The position numbers and the translations under genes were made by a program. From the NCBI RefSeq assembly GCF_024195285.1, contig NZ_JALHBS010000026.1, forward strand, positions 1 through 52,349: a DNA stretch of 52,349 nt. Reading direction: 5' to 3'. Shown piece by piece: positions 17,818 to 28,843 of this stretch (the stretch's first letter is position 1; each line of letters begins with the position of its first letter). The stretch comes from Aurantimonas marianensis. Lineage in GTDB: Bacteria > Pseudomonadota > Alphaproteobacteria > Rhizobiales > Rhizobiaceae. The notes beneath the pieces are model-generated. The model searched no databases, had not been told where the DNA came from, and saw only the letters and a list, made by a program, of their open reading frames with translations.

Positions 17818-18858
17818 ATGCCCTCGTCTCTCGACGCCTATCTCCAGTCCGCCGCAGGCGCGGATCCGACCCGCGAAAAGGTCGCCGAAACGGTGCGCGA
17901 GCTCGCCGCCGCCGCGGTCAAGCTGCGCGATATCATTATCGCCGGCGGCGGCGACAATCCCGGCTCATCGCGCGAGGCGACCAACGCCGGCGGCGATGTG
18001 CAGAAGGAACTCGACGTCGTCGCCGACCGGGTTTTCCTGGAGGCGGCGAAGGCGTCTGCCATCGCCTTCTACGGTTCGGAGGAACAGGACGAGCCGGTCG
18101 CGCTCGATCCGGCCGGCACGCTTGCCCTGGCGATCGATCCGCTCGACGGCTCGTCCAACATCGACACCAATGTCTCGGTCGGAACGATCTTCTCGATCCT
18201 GCCGGCCACCGACGAACACAGGGCCGACCCCGCCTCGGTGTTCCGGCAGCCGGGCTCGCGCCAGCTGGGGGCCGGCTTCTTCATCTACGGGCCGCAGCTC
18301 CTCTTGGTGCTGTCGCTCGGCAACGGCACCAGCGTGTTCATCTTCTCGCCCGCCGCGGGCGGCTTCGTCGAGCTGAACGGGGCGGCAAGCATCCCCGAGC
18401 GGACCAGCGAATTCGCCATCAACGCGTCGAATTACCGGCACTGGGACCCGCAGATCCGCAACTATATCGACGACTGCCTGGCCGGCGCGGAAGGGCCGCG
18501 CGAGCGCGAGTTCAACATGCGCTGGATCGCCTCGATGGTCGCCGACGGCTACCGGATTCTGGTGCGCGGCGGCATCTTCCTCTACCCGGGCGACGCCAGG
18601 AAGGGCTACGCCAAGGGCCGGCTGCGGCTGGTCTACGAGGCCAATCCGGTCGCCTTCTGTGTCGAGAACGCCGGGGGTCTGGCGACCGACGGCATCAACC
18701 GGATTCTGGACATCGTGCCGGAGGGGCTGCATGCCCGCACGCCGCTGGCGTTCGGCTCGCGGCGCGAGGTCGAACGGGTCGGCCGCTACATCGCCGATCC
18801 GGCGGCGCTGAGCGAGCGCTCGCCGCTGTTCGGCAAGCGCAGCCTGTTCAGAGCCTGA
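17818..18858 (+). CDS. cbbF: Fructose-1,6-bisphosphatase, class I (Calvin cycle)
   Basis: The enzyme hydrolyses fructose-1,6-bisphosphate (and often sedoheptulose-1,7-bisphosphate) in RuBP regeneration. The 346-residue protein has the metal-binding FYGSEEQDEPV and AIDPLDGSSNIDTNVSVGTIF motifs (residues about 83-128), a YDDCLAG-type region, and the NPVAFCVENAGG C-terminal motif. Length fits class I. An AGGAG site precedes ATG 17818. It is the first gene of the cbb operon, divergent from cbbR, and precedes cbbP by 56 bases. Confidence 0.97.
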   Translation: MPSSLDAYLQSAAGADPTREKVAETVRELAAAAVKLRDIIIAGGGDNPGSSREATNAGGDVQKELDVVADRVFLEAAKASAIAFYGSEEQDEPVALDPAGTLALAIDPLDGSSNIDTNVSVGTIFSILPATDEHRADPASVFRQPGSRQLGAGFFIYGPQLLLVLSLGNGTSVFIFSPAAGGFVELNGAASIPERTSEFAINASNYRHWDPQIRNYIDDCLAGAEGPREREFNMRWIASMVADGYRILVRGGIFLYPGDARKGYAKGRLRLVYEANPVAFCVENAGGLATDGINRILDIVPEGLHARTPLAFGSRREVERVGRYIADPAALSERSPLFGKRSLFRA

Positions 18859-18914
18859 GCGAAGAAGAGACCCGAGGCGGGGAGTGCTTCGGGTCCGGGA
18901 GGAGACGCCAAGAC

Positions 18915-19790
18915 ATGTCGGCCAAGCATCCGATCATCGCCATTACCGGCTCGTCCGGCGCCGGCACCACCTCGGTGAAGAACATCTTCGACCAGATCTT
19001 CCGCCGCGAGGAGGTGAAGGCCGTGTTCATCGAGGGCGACGCCTTCCACCGCTACGACCGGCAGGCGATGAAGGACAAGATGGCCGAGGAGGAGCGCAGC
19101 GGAAACCGCAACTTCTCCCATTTCAGTCCCGAGGCGAACATCCTCGAGAAGTTGCAGGAGGTGTTTTCAGACTATGGCCGCAAGGGCCGCGGCGAGACCC
19201 GGCACTACATTCACGACGAGGGTGAGGCGAGGCTCTATGGCGGCGCGCCGGGCACCTTCTCGGACTGGGCGGAGCTGGAGGAGGGCAGCGATCTTCTGTT
19301 CTACGAGGGCCTGCACGGCTGCGTGAAGACCGATACGGTCGATCTCGCGCCGCTGGCCGACCTGAAAATCGGCGTCGTGCCGGTGATCAACCTCGAATGG
19401 ATCCAGAAGATCCACCGCGACAAGGCCTCGCGCGGCTATTCGACGGAGGCGGTGATGGACGTGATCCTGCGCCGCATGCCGGACTATGTGAAATACATCT
19501 GCCCGCAATTCGCCCGCACCAACATCAACTTCCAGCGCGTGCCGATCGTCGACACGTCCGACCCGTTCATCGCGCGCTGGATTCCGACGGCGGACGAATC
19601 GATGATCGTCATCCGTTTCGCCAATCCGCGCGGCATCGACTTTCCGTATCTGTTGTCGATGATCCCCGGCAGCTTCATGTCGCGCGCCAATTCCATCGTC
19701 GCCCCGGGCAACAAGCTCGACATCGCCATGCAACTCATCCTGACGCCGCTGATCCTGCAGCTGATGGAAAGAAAGCGCCGCGCGTCCTGA
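18915..19790 (+). CDS. cbbP: Phosphoribulokinase
   Basis: The enzyme makes ribulose-1,5-bisphosphate from ribulose-5-phosphate and ATP, a step unique to the Calvin cycle. The 291-residue protein is the proteobacterial class I type. It has the P-loop variant GSSGAGTTS near residue 11, the [12 protein letters not shown] motif with catalytic Asp near residue 42, and [18 protein letters not shown] site lies upstream of ATG 18915. It lies between cbbF and cbbA in the operon. Confidence 0.97.
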   Translation: MSAKHPIIAITGSSGAGTTSVKNIFDQIFRREEVKAVFIEGDAFHRYDRQAMKDKMAEEERSGNRNFSHFSPEANILEKLQEVFSDYGRKGRGETRHYIHDEGEARLYGGAPGTFSDWAELEEGSDLLFYEGLHGCVKTDTVDLAPLADLKIGVVPVINLEWIQKIHRDKASRGYSTEAVMDVILRRMPDYVKYICPQFARTNINFQRVPIVDTSDPFIARWIPTADESMIVIRFANPRGIDFPYLLSMIPGSFMSRANSIVAPGNKLDIAMQLILTPLILQLMERKRRAS

Positions 19791-19855
19791 GCGCCGCTCG
19801 ACGGGATCGCCCGCCGACCAGGACCGACCGGCCCAATCAAGGAGACCAGACCCTC

Positions 19856-20938
19856 ATGGCCAAGATCACCCTCCGCCAGCTTCTCGATCACGCCGCCGAG
19901 AACGACTACGGCGTCCCCGCCTTCAACATCAACAATATGGAGCAGGGGCTGGCGATCATGGAGGCCGCCGCAAAGTGCGACGCGCCGGTGATCATGCAGG
20001 CCTCGCGCGGGGCGCGCTCCTACGCCAAGGACATCATGCTGTCGAAGATGATGGACGCGCTGGTCGAGATGTTTCCGCAGATCCCGGTCTGCATCCATCA
20101 GGACCACGGCAACAACGAGCAGACCTGTCTCTCCGCCATCTGCCACGGCTTCACCTCGGTGATGATGGACGGTTCGCTGGAAGCCGACATGACGACGCCC
20201 GCCTCTTACGACTACAATGTCGAGATCACCGAGCGGGTGACGCGGATGGCCCATTGGGTGGGCGCCTCGGTCGAGGGCGAACTCGGCGTGCTCGGCTCGC
20301 TGGAGACCGGCGAGGGCGAGAAGGAGGACGGCGTCGGCTTCGAGGGCAAGCTGGAGACCGACCAGCTTCTGACCGACCCGGAGCAGGCCGTCGACTTCGT
20401 CCGCCGGACCAAGGTCGATGCACTGGCCATTGCCATGGGTACCGCGCACGGCGCGTATAAATTCACCCGCAAGCCCGACGGCGAGATCCTCGCCATGCAC
20501 ATCATCGAGGCGATCCACCAGAAGCTGCCGAACACCCATCTGGTCATGCACGGCTCGTCCTCGGTGCCCGAGGATCTGCAGGCGATCATCAACAAATACG
20601 GCGGCAAGATGCGCGAGACCTACGGCGTACCGGTCGAGGAGATCGTCCGCGGCATCAGGCACGGCGTCCGCAAGGTCAATATCGACACCGACTGCCGCAT
20701 GGCGATGACCGGCCAGTTCCGCCGGGTCGCGATGGAAAAACCGGAGGAGTTCGATCCGCGCAAGTTCCTGGTGCCGGCGATGGAGGCGTTGAAGACGCTC
20801 TGCCGCGACCGCTACGAGCGCTTCGGCTGCGCCGGACAGGCCGGCAAGATCCGGCCGCTGCCGCTCGACGAAATGGCCGCGCGCTACGCCAAGGGCGAAC
20901 TCGAACCGCGCATCGCAATGCGCCAGGCCGCCGAGTAG
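19856..20938 (+). CDS. cbbA: Class II fructose-bisphosphate aldolase, Calvin cycle subtype
   Basis: This zinc-dependent aldolase joins glyceraldehyde-3-phosphate and dihydroxyacetone phosphate; the Calvin subtype also makes sedoheptulose bisphosphate. The 360-residue protein has the [11 protein letters not shown] zinc-ligand motif near residue 80, [19 protein letters not shown] and the VMHGSSSVP motif near residue 230. These fit the longer Calvin-type class IIB enzymes. An AAGGAGA site precedes ATG 19856. No transketolase (cbbT) lies between cbbP and cbbA, unlike many related operons. Confidence 0.96.
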   Translation: MAKITLRQLLDHAAENDYGVPAFNINNMEQGLAIMEAAAKCDAPVIMQASRGARSYAKDIMLSKMMDALVEMFPQIPVCIHQDHGNNEQTCLSAICHGFTSVMMDGSLEADMTTPASYDYNVEITERVTRMAHWVGASVEGELGVLGSLETGEGEKEDGVGFEGKLETDQLLTDPEQAVDFVRRTKVDALAIAMGTAHGAYKFTRKPDGEILAMHIIEAIHQKLPNTHLVMHGSSSVPEDLQAIINKYGGKMRETYGVPVEEIVRGIRHGVRKVNIDTDCRMAMTGQFRRVAMEKPEEFDPRKFLVPAMEALKTLCRDRYERFGCAGQAGKIRPLPLDEMAARYAKGELEPRIAMRQAAE

Positions 20939-22563
<1,625 letters not shown>

Positions 22564-22571
22564 GCCGCCCA

Positions 22572-22605
22572 GGGCGGAGCGTGCCTCCTCTTCCGCGCTC
22601 CGCCC
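22572..22605 (+). repeat. Perfect 10-base stem-loop between cbbL and cbbS
   Basis: GGGCGGAGCG (22572-22581) pairs perfectly with CGCTCCGCCC (22596-22605) around a 14-base loop, just after the cbbL stop. It lacks a T-run and probably tunes the ratio or stability of cbbL and cbbS messages; the role is inferred. Confidence 0.6.
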
Positions 22606-22675
22606 GTCATCATTCCCTCACAACGGCCGCCCCGGCGCGCAGCGCCGCCCGCCGCCAGACTAAGGAACTCGATCC

Positions 22676-23098
22676 ATGCGCATCACCCAGGGAGCCTTTT
22701 CGTTCCTGCCCGACCTCACCGACCAGCAGATCACCGCACAGGTGCAATACTGTCTCGACAATGGCTGGGCGGTGAATCTGGAATACACCGACGACCCGCA
22801 TCCCCGGAACACCTATTGGGACATGTGGGGCCATCCGATGTTCGACATCGCCGACGCGGCCGGCGTCATGATGGAGCTGACGGCGTGCCGCAAGGCCTAT
22901 GGCGACCGCTACATCCGCATGTCGGCCTTCGATTCCACCCATGGCTGGGAATCGGTGAAGCTCAGCTTCATCGTCAACCGGCCGAAGGAAGAGCCCGGTT
23001 TCCGCCTGCGCCGGCAGGAGATGGAAGGCCGCAACATCCGCTACACCACCGAGACCTACGCGACCGACAAGCCGGAAGGCGAGCGGTACTCGGGCTGA
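22676..23098 (+). CDS. cbbS: RuBisCO small subunit, red type
   Basis: The small subunit caps the L8S8 holoenzyme. The 140-residue protein starts [19 protein letters not shown]. It contains the [18 protein letters not shown] motif near residue 41 and ends with the long C-terminal extension ([20 protein letters not shown]) that forms the central beta-barrel only in red-type enzymes. It follows cbbL after 112 bases that hold a stem-loop. The ATG at 22676 is the conserved family start. Confidence 0.97.
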   Translation: MRITQGAFSFLPDLTDQQITAQVQYCLDNGWAVNLEYTDDPHPRNTYWDMWGHPMFDIADAAGVMMELTACRKAYGDRYIRMSAFDSTHGWESVKLSFIVNRPKEEPGFRLRRQEMEGRNIRYTTETYATDKPEGERYSG

Positions 23099-23237
23099 GA
23101 CATCACGCCGCCATCGTCATTCCCGACCTGGCGGTCGAGGATGACGAAGCGCCGGATCGAGCGGCCGTTCTGCAAGGAGCGGGCTGCCGCAACGGACAAG
23201 TCCGAGGCACAAAGCCGGGCAAACGGGAGGTCACCCA

Positions 23238-24260
23238 ATGAGCTCCCTCGACGAATTGAACAAAGGCGGAAAGTCCGACCGCGAGACCGCGCCCTCGACG
23301 ATGACGGCGGAGCCGCAAGCGGCCACGATCGGGGACGCCGCGGCTGAAGCCGCGCCCACCACCGTCGACCTCAAGCGCGAATACGAGGACGCCGGCGTCA
23401 GCGACGTGCTGGAGGAACTCGACCGCGATCTCATCGGGCTGGCGCCGGTGAAGAAGCGGATTCGCGAGACCGCGGCGCTGCTTCTGGTCGAGCGGGCCCG
23501 CCGCCGGCTTGGCCTCGCCCACGAGACGCCGACGCTGCACATGAGCTTCACCGGCAATCCCGGCACCGGCAAGACGACGGTGGCGATGAAGATGGCGAAC
23601 CTCCTCCATCGCCTCGGCTACATCCGCAAGGGCCATCTCGTCTCGGTCACCCGCGACGATCTCGTCGGCCAATATATCGGCCACACCGCGCCGAAGACGA
23701 AGGACATCCTCAAGAAGGCGATGGGGGGCGTCCTTTTCATCGACGAGGCCTATTACCTCTACCGGCCGGAGAACGAGCGCGACTACGGCCAGGAAGCGAT
23801 CGAGATCCTGCTGCAGGTGATGGAGAACCAGCGCGACGATCTGGTCGTCATCCTTGCCGGCTACGCCGACCGGATGGACACATTCTTCGAATCGAATCCG
23901 GGGTTTCGCTCGCGCATCGCCCACCACATCGACTTCCCCGACTATTCCGACGACGAGCTCCTGCGCATTTCGGTCGGCATGCTGGAGCGGCAGAACTATC
24001 ACCTCAGCAACGAGGCGAAGGCGGTGCTGGCGCGCTATATCGCGCGGCGCCGGGCGCAGCCGCATTTCGCCAATGCCCGTTCGATCCGCAACGCGCTCGA
24101 CCGGGCGCGGCTCAGGCAGGCCAACCGGCTGTTCGAAAACGCCAAGGGTCCCTTGAACGCCGAGGCGCTTTCGCGCATCGAGGCGGAAGACATTTCCGCC
24201 AGCCGCGTCTTCGACGACCCGCCCGGCCGCGACGACGACAGCATGCAGGAGACCCCATGA
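23238..24260 (+). CDS. cbbX: CbbX, red-type RuBisCO activase
   Basis: This AAA+ ATPase forms RuBP-dependent hexamers that pull the C-terminus of red-type CbbL to remove inhibitors. The 340-residue protein has an extra, poorly conserved N-terminal 45 residues. The ATPase core then shows Walker A GNPGTGKT (106-113), the pore-loop region [15 protein letters not shown], Walker [12 protein letters not shown] and an arginine-finger region [18 protein letters not shown] site precedes ATG 23238. It overlaps rpe by four bases (ATGA), so the two are translationally coupled. Confidence 0.96.
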   Translation: MSSLDELNKGGKSDRETAPSTMTAEPQAATIGDAAAEAAPTTVDLKREYEDAGVSDVLEELDRDLIGLAPVKKRIRETAALLLVERARRRLGLAHETPTLHMSFTGNPGTGKTTVAMKMANLLHRLGYIRKGHLVSVTRDDLVGQYIGHTAPKTKDILKKAMGGVLFIDEAYYLYRPENERDYGQEAIEILLQVMENQRDDLVVILAGYADRMDTFFESNPGFRSRIAHHIDFPDYSDDELLRISVGMLERQNYHLSNEAKAVLARYIARRRAQPHFANARSIRNALDRARLRQANRLFENAKGPLNAEALSRIEAEDISASRVFDDPPGRDDDSMQETP

Positions 24261-24925
24261 CCAAGCCCGTCATCATCGCCCCCTCGATCCTCTCGTCCGA
24301 CTTCTCGCGCCTCGGCGAGGAGATCGCGGCCGTCGACAAGGCCGGCGCCGACTGGATCCATCTCGACGTGATGGACGGCCATTACGTGCCGAACATCACC
24401 TTCGGCCCGCCGGTGATCCAGGCTGTGCGCGGCGCATCGAACAAGGTGTTCGACTGCCATTTGATGATCGAGCCGTGCGACCCGTATCTGGAAGCCTTCG
24501 CCGAAGCCGGCTGCGACATCATCACGGTGCATGCCGAGGCGACGACGCATCTCGACCGCTCGCTGCAGGCGATCCGCGCGCTCGGCAAGAAGGCCGGCGT
24601 CTCGCTCAACCCGGCGACGCCGGAAAGCGTCATCCAATACGTGCTCGACCGGCTCGACCTCGTCCTTCTGATGACGGTCAATCCGGGTTTCGGCGGCCAG
24701 GCCTTCATCCCCTCCGTGGTCGACAAGGTGCGGCGGGTGAAGGCGATGATCGGCGACCGCGACATCCATATCGAGATCGACGGCGGCGTGACGCCTCAGA
24801 CGGCGCCGCTGGTGGTCGAGGCCGGTGCCGACGTGCTGGTCGCCGGCTCTGCGGTTTTCAAGGGTGGTACCCAGGAGAGCTACGCGGAGAACATCAAGGC
24901 GATACGGGATGCGGCGGGAGAATGA
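24257..24925 (+). CDS. rpe: Ribulose-phosphate 3-epimerase
   Basis: The enzyme interconverts ribulose-5-phosphate and xylulose-5-phosphate in the Calvin and pentose phosphate cycles. The 222-residue TIM barrel has [15 protein letters not shown], the metal-binding [12 protein letters not shown] (residues about 34-45), [24 protein letters not shown], and IEIDGGV near residue 175. It overlaps cbbX by four bases and is the last gene of the cbb operon seen here. No cbbT, cbbG or cbbY follows. Confidence 0.97.
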   Translation: MTKPVIIAPSILSSDFSRLGEEIAAVDKAGADWIHLDVMDGHYVPNITFGPPVIQAVRGASNKVFDCHLMIEPCDPYLEAFAEAGCDIITVHAEATTHLDRSLQAIRALGKKAGVSLNPATPESVIQYVLDRLDLVLLMTVNPGFGGQAFIPSVVDKVRRVKAMIGDRDIHIEIDGGVTPQTAPLVVEAGADVLVAGSAVFKGGTQESYAENIKAIRDAAGE

Positions 24926-24958
24926 CGACCATCAAGAGATGACGCGCCGGCAATTCAC

Positions 24959-25222
24959 CTAGCTTCTGCGCCGCGCCTCGACATAGCTGCGCAAGACCGC
25001 GTTCATCCGGGTCAGATGGCCCTTGCCTTGCGCCTTGAAGAAATCCAGCACATCGGCATCGACCCGCAGATGCACCGACTTCTTGGGCTCCGGCTGAACG
25101 ATTTTCGCCTTGTCCCAGAAATCCTGGCCGAGGTCCGGAGCTTCCGGCGCATCAGCTTTCGTTCGGCCCTTTCGTCCCCGCAGATCGCCGAGCGATACTC
25201 TTGTCGTAGCGGTCTCGGTCAT
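24959..25222 (-). CDS. brnA: BrnA-family antitoxin
   Basis: This 87-residue protein has the BrnA C-terminal DNA-binding fold of ribbon-helix-helix type: KKSVHLRVDADVLDFFKAQGKGHLTRMNAVLRSYVEA. In known systems BrnA neutralises the RNase toxin BrnT and represses the pair. The N-terminal 30 residues are rich in charged residues and would be the toxin-binding part. Its start lies inside the 3' end of brnT (71-base overlap), so expression is probably coupled. The pair sits convergent to rpe. Confidence 0.82.
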   Translation of the reverse strand: MTETATTRVSLGDLRGRKGRTKADAPEAPDLGQDFWDKAKIVQPEPKKSVHLRVDADVLDFFKAQGKGHLTRMNAVLRSYVEARRRS

Positions 25223-25460
25223 GTCTGCCCGCCTTTCTCGCCGAAATGAGGCGTCTTGTTCCGTTTCGAAATGTGTAGATCACGACGTCATGCTGGCCGT
25301 CGCGCCGCCCGATGGAGCGAATTCGGATTTCACCATAGTCCGCGCGATCGTCTATCGCTTCGACGGTCGGTCCGGCGAAGATCTGCGCGGCATCGATGAA
25401 ATCGACACCGTGCTTATCGAGATTGGACTCAGCCTTCGCATCATCCCATTCGAATTCGAT
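25152..25460 (-). CDS. brnT: BrnT-family toxin with non-standard ATC start
   Basis: The frame encodes a BrnT RNase-type toxin of 102 residues from the proposed start. It shows FEWDDAKAESNLDKHGVDF at the N-terminus, the DDRADYGEIRIRSIGRRDG core, and the RLISARKAGRHDRDRYD C-terminal motif. BrnT normally begins Met-x-Phe-Glu-Trp. Here the codon in the Met position is ATC (25458-25460), and the frame has no ATG, GTG or TTG for more than 20 codons upstream. A good GGAGGG site (25468-25473) lies exactly 7 bases before that ATC. Either ATC is used at low efficiency or the toxin start was lost by one base change. Homology is clear; functionality is doubtful. Confidence 0.65.
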   Translation of the reverse strand: MEFEWDDAKAESNLDKHGVDFIDAAQIFAGPTVEAIDDRADYGEIRIRSIGRRDGQHDVVIYTFRNGTRRLISARKAGRHDRDRYDKSIARRSAGTKGPNES

Positions 25461-25485
25461 GGATGGACCCTCCGCCGAAGCCTGG

Positions 25486-25515
25486 ATGATACACGAATTG
25501 TGTACCCATCCGCAA
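25486..25515 (-). promoter_or_regulatory. Candidate brnTA promoter with internal palindrome
   Basis: On the minus strand TTGCGG and TATCAT are 18 bases apart. The palindrome TACAC-N5-GTGTA (25490-25504) lies between and overlaps the -10. This is a likely site for autoregulation by BrnA. The assignment is by position and symmetry only. Confidence 0.4.
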
Positions 25516-25631
25516 GCGTCGCACTCCTCCCGCCCTTGATGCGATCCGCCGAGACTCCTAGACCTATTCTTGAGAACGGCCCGACGTAATACGGGCTTGG
25601 CGGCTCGGCCGCGGCAGGGGAGGAGACGCCG

Positions 25632-26774
25632 GTGGATTTCGCGCTGACCGACGAGCAGAGCCAGATCTTCGCGATGGCGCGGGATTTCGCCACCCAGAAG
25701 ATGGCGCCCCACGCGGCAAGCTGGGAGGAAGACAAGGCGCTGCCGCGCGACGTGCTGAAGGAACTCGCCGGCCTCGGCATGGCGGCGATCGTCGTGCGCG
25801 ACGATTACGGCTCGGGCCTGTCGCGGCTCGACGCGGCGCTGATCTTCGAGGCGCTGTCCTATGGCGATCCGTCGGTCGCCGCGTTCCTGTCGATCCACAA
25901 CATGGTCGCCTGGATGATCGATTCGTTCGGCTCCGAGGAACAGCGCGCCGAATGGCTGCCGAAGCTGGCCTCCATGGAAGCCGTCGCGAGCTACTGCCTG
26001 ACCGAGCCGGGCTCGGGCTCGGACGCGGCGGCGCTTCGGACCAGCGCCAGGCCGGACGGCAACGGCTATGTCCTGAACGGCACCAAGAGCTTCATCTCCG
26101 GCGCGGGCTTTTCCGACCTCTATGTCGTCATGGCGCGGACCGGCGAGGCGGGGCCGAAGGGCATTTCGGCGATCCTGGTCGAGAGCGGCGCGGAGGGTCT
26201 ATCGTTCGGGGCGCAGGAAAAGAAAATGGGCTGGATCGCCCAGCCGACGGCCGAAGTGCGCTTCGAGGACTGCAAGGTGCCGGGCGGCGCGCTGCTCGGC
26301 GAGGAAGGCAAGGGCTTTGCCTACGCCATGATGGGGCTCGACGGCGGCCGGCTGAACATTTCCGCCTGCGCGCTCGGGGCGGCGCAGGCCGCGCTCGACA
26401 AGTCGGTCGCCTACATGAAGGAGCGCAAGGCCTTCGGCAAGAATCTCACCGAGTTCCAGGCGCTGCAATTCCGGCTCGCCGACATGGAGACCGAATTGCA
26501 GGCGGCGCGCATCTTCCTGCGTCAGGCGGCGTGGAAGCTGGACACCAAGGCGCCCGACGCGACCAAGCATTGCGCCATGGCCAAGCGCTTCGTCACCGAT
26601 ACCAGCTTCAACGTCGCCAACATGGCGCTGCAACTGCATGGCGGCTACGGCTATCTCGCCGATTACGGCATCGAGAAGATCGTTCGGGATCTCCGCGTCC
26701 ACCAGATCCTCGAGGGCACCAACGAGATCATGCGGATGATCACCGCTCGCGCGCTTCTGGCCGAGCACGGGTGA
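25632..26774 (+). CDS. Acyl-CoA dehydrogenase, isobutyryl-CoA dehydrogenase-like
   Basis: This FAD enzyme forms the alpha,beta double bond of short branched acyl-CoAs. The 380-residue protein has the signatures AVASYCLTEPGSGSDAAAL (near residue 118) and QLHGGYGYLADYGIEKIVRDLRVHQILEGTNEIMR near the C-terminus. The catalytic Glu is expected in LEGTNEIM. The 3-hydroxyisobutyryl-CoA hydrolase and mmsB genes behind it point to valine degradation, hence isobutyryl-CoA. The start is GTG 25632 with a GGAGGAG site. The stop overlaps or abuts the hydrolase start. Confidence 0.92.
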   Translation: MDFALTDEQSQIFAMARDFATQKMAPHAASWEEDKALPRDVLKELAGLGMAAIVVRDDYGSGLSRLDAALIFEALSYGDPSVAAFLSIHNMVAWMIDSFGSEEQRAEWLPKLASMEAVASYCLTEPGSGSDAAALRTSARPDGNGYVLNGTKSFISGAGFSDLYVVMARTGEAGPKGISAILVESGAEGLSFGAQEKKMGWIAQPTAEVRFEDCKVPGGALLGEEGKGFAYAMMGLDGGRLNISACALGAAQAALDKSVAYMKERKAFGKNLTEFQALQFRLADMETELQAARIFLRQAAWKLDTKAPDATKHCAMAKRFVTDTSFNVANMALQLHGGYGYLADYGIEKIVRDLRVHQILEGTNEIMRMITARALLAEHG

Positions 26775-26779
26775 GCGCG

Positions 26780-27841
26780 ATGCGGGACGAGACGACGACC
26801 GACGACGTGCTGATCCGGGTCGAGGGCCGGGCCGGACGGATCACCCTCAACCGCCCCAAGGCGCTCAACGCGCTGACCTGGGAGATGGCGCGGGCGATCG
26901 AGGCGGCGCTGCGCGATTGGGCGGTGGACGACGCCGTGGCGCTGGTGATCATCGACGCCGCCGGCGACCGGGCATTCTGCGCCGGCGGCGACATTGCCGA
27001 GCTTTACAAGCACGGCCGCGCCGGCGAGTTCGCCTATGGCCAGCGCTTCTGGGCCGAGGAGTACCGGCTCAACCGGCTGATCGCGCATTACCGCAAGCCT
27101 TATGTGGCGGTGATGGACGGCATCGTCATGGGCGGCGGCGTCGGGCTGGCGGCGCATGGCGGCCACCGCATCGTCACCGAACGCGCGATGGTGGCGATGC
27201 CGGAATGCGGCATCGGCCTGGTGCCCGACGTCGGCGGCTCGCTGATCCTGGCGACGGCGCCGGGGCGGCTCGGCGAATATCTCGGCACGACCGGTTTCCG
27301 CATGGGGTCGGCGGACGCGATCCTCGCCGGCTTCGCGGATGTTTTTGTGCCGTCCGAACGCCTGGCCGGCCTCGTCGCCCGGCTGGCCGCGACCGGCGAT
27401 GCCGCAACGATCGATGAGTTCGCCGAGACGCCGCCCGAGGGCGAACTGGCGGTCCGGCGCGAGGCGATCGACCGCCTGTTTTCAGGGGTATCGGCCGCCG
27501 AGGTCGTCGCCGCGCTGGAAGCGGAAAACGGAGAATTCGCGGCGGCCACGCTCAAGGCGATCCGGCGCGGCTCGCCGATCTCGGTGGCGGCGACGCTGGC
27601 GATCGTGCGCGCCGTGCGCGACGATCCGACGATCGAGAACGCGCTGACCCGCGAATACCGCTTCACCTGCCGCAGCCAGCAGGAGGGCGACTTCCTCGAA
27701 GGCATCAGGGCGGCGGTCATCGACAAGGACCGCCAGCCGCAATGGTCGGTGGCGCGCATCGAGGATCTGCGCCAAGAGCGGGTGGACGCGATGCTGGCGC
27801 CGCTCGGCGATAACGAACTCGAATGGGAGGATCGAGCATGA
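26780..27841 (+). CDS. 3-hydroxyisobutyryl-CoA hydrolase (crotonase family)
   Basis: This enzyme releases free 3-hydroxyisobutyrate in valine catabolism, avoiding build-up of methacrylyl-CoA. The 353-residue protein has the crotonase oxyanion segments AFCAGGDIAELYKHG (near residue 56) and MGGGVGLAAHGGHRIVTERA, plus MPECGIGLVPDVGGS. The long C-terminal part (FTCRSQQEGDFLEGIRAAVIDKDRQPQW) is typical of the hydrolase and not of hydratases. ATG 26780 is chosen; a GTG at 26771 overlapping the upstream stop is also possible. It overlaps mmsB by four bases. Confidence 0.92.
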   Translation: MRDETTTDDVLIRVEGRAGRITLNRPKALNALTWEMARAIEAALRDWAVDDAVALVIIDAAGDRAFCAGGDIAELYKHGRAGEFAYGQRFWAEEYRLNRLIAHYRKPYVAVMDGIVMGGGVGLAAHGGHRIVTERAMVAMPECGIGLVPDVGGSLILATAPGRLGEYLGTTGFRMGSADAILAGFADVFVPSERLAGLVARLAATGDAATIDEFAETPPEGELAVRREAIDRLFSGVSAAEVVAALEAENGEFAAATLKAIRRGSPISVAATLAIVRAVRDDPTIENALTREYRFTCRSQQEGDFLEGIRAAVIDKDRQPQWSVARIEDLRQERVDAMLAPLGDNELEWEDRA

Positions 27842-28701
27842 AGATCGGTTTCATCGGTCTCGGCAATATGGGCGCGCCGATGGCGAAGAACCTTGCCAAG
27901 GCAGGCCACGAGGTGACCGGTTTCGATCCGGCCGGCGTCGCGGTCGAGGGCGTCGCGCCGGCGGATTCCGCCGAGGGCGCGGTGCGGGGCATGGAGGCCG
28001 TGATCACCATGCTGCCGAACGGCGAGATCGTCCGCGCCGTCCATGCCGACATCGTCAAGGTCGCTGACAAGGGCGCGCTGGTCATCGATTGCTCGACGGT
28101 CGACGTCGACAGCGCCCGCGCGGCGCATCAGCTGGCCGAGGCGGCGGGGCTCCCGTCGCTCGACGCGCCGGTCTCCGGTGGCACCGGAGGGGCCGAGGCC
28201 GGTACGCTGACCTTCATGGTCGGCGGCGGCGAGGACGCCTTCGCCAGGGGCAAGACGCTGTTCGACATCATGGGCCAGAAGGCGGTGCATTGCGGCGCGG
28301 CGGGCGCCGGACAGGCTGCGAAGATCTGCAACAACATGATCCTCGGCATTTCGATGATCGGCGTCTGCGAGGCGTTTCATCTCGCCGACAAGCTCGGCCT
28401 CGACCGGCAGGCGATGTTCGACGTGGCCTCGACCACGTCCGGCTCGTGCTGGTCGATCAACACCTATTGCCCGGCGCCGGGTATCGGGCCGAAAAGCCCG
28501 GCCGACAACGACTACAGGCCGGGCTTCGCCGCCGATCTGATGCTGAAGGATCTGAACCTGTCGCAGGAGGCGGCCGAAAGCGCTGGCGCGAACACCGAGC
28601 TCGGCCGCCACGCCCGCGACATCTACGACGCCTTCGTCGGTTCGGGCGGCGGCAAGGGTCGCGATTTCTCCGCAATTCTCGACAAGCTGTCGAAGGGCTG
28701 A
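27838..28701 (+). CDS. mmsB: 3-hydroxyisobutyrate dehydrogenase
   Basis: The enzyme oxidises 3-hydroxyisobutyrate to methylmalonate semialdehyde with NAD. The 287-residue protein has the Rossmann motif GFIGLGNMGAPMAKNL at the N-terminus, the substrate motif DAPVSGGTGGAEAGTLTFM (near residue 116), and the catalytic Lys in GAGQAAKICNNM. The SGSCWSINTYCP segment matches true HIBADH enzymes. A GGGAGG site precedes the ATG, which overlaps the hydrolase stop as ATGA. It completes a three-gene valine branch; the final mmsA-type dehydrogenase is not in the window. Confidence 0.95.
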   Translation: MKIGFIGLGNMGAPMAKNLAKAGHEVTGFDPAGVAVEGVAPADSAEGAVRGMEAVITMLPNGEIVRAVHADIVKVADKGALVIDCSTVDVDSARAAHQLAEAAGLPSLDAPVSGGTGGAEAGTLTFMVGGGEDAFARGKTLFDIMGQKAVHCGAAGAGQAAKICNNMILGISMIGVCEAFHLADKLGLDRQAMFDVASTTSGSCWSINTYCPAPGIGPKSPADNDYRPGFAADLMLKDLNLSQEAAESAGANTELGRHARDIYDAFVGSGGGKGRDFSAILDKLSKG

Positions 28702-28843
28702 GGTGGACGGGCGAACGGGCCGGGCTCTTTTACACGTCGCCGCCGATCGATCCCGGTGTCGAGAGGCTGGGCGAGCCGTGCGGCGGTGTCGGCAGTGATG
28801 CTGCGCTCACCCTCGCGCGAACGGACCGGCCCCGAGAGAGCCG

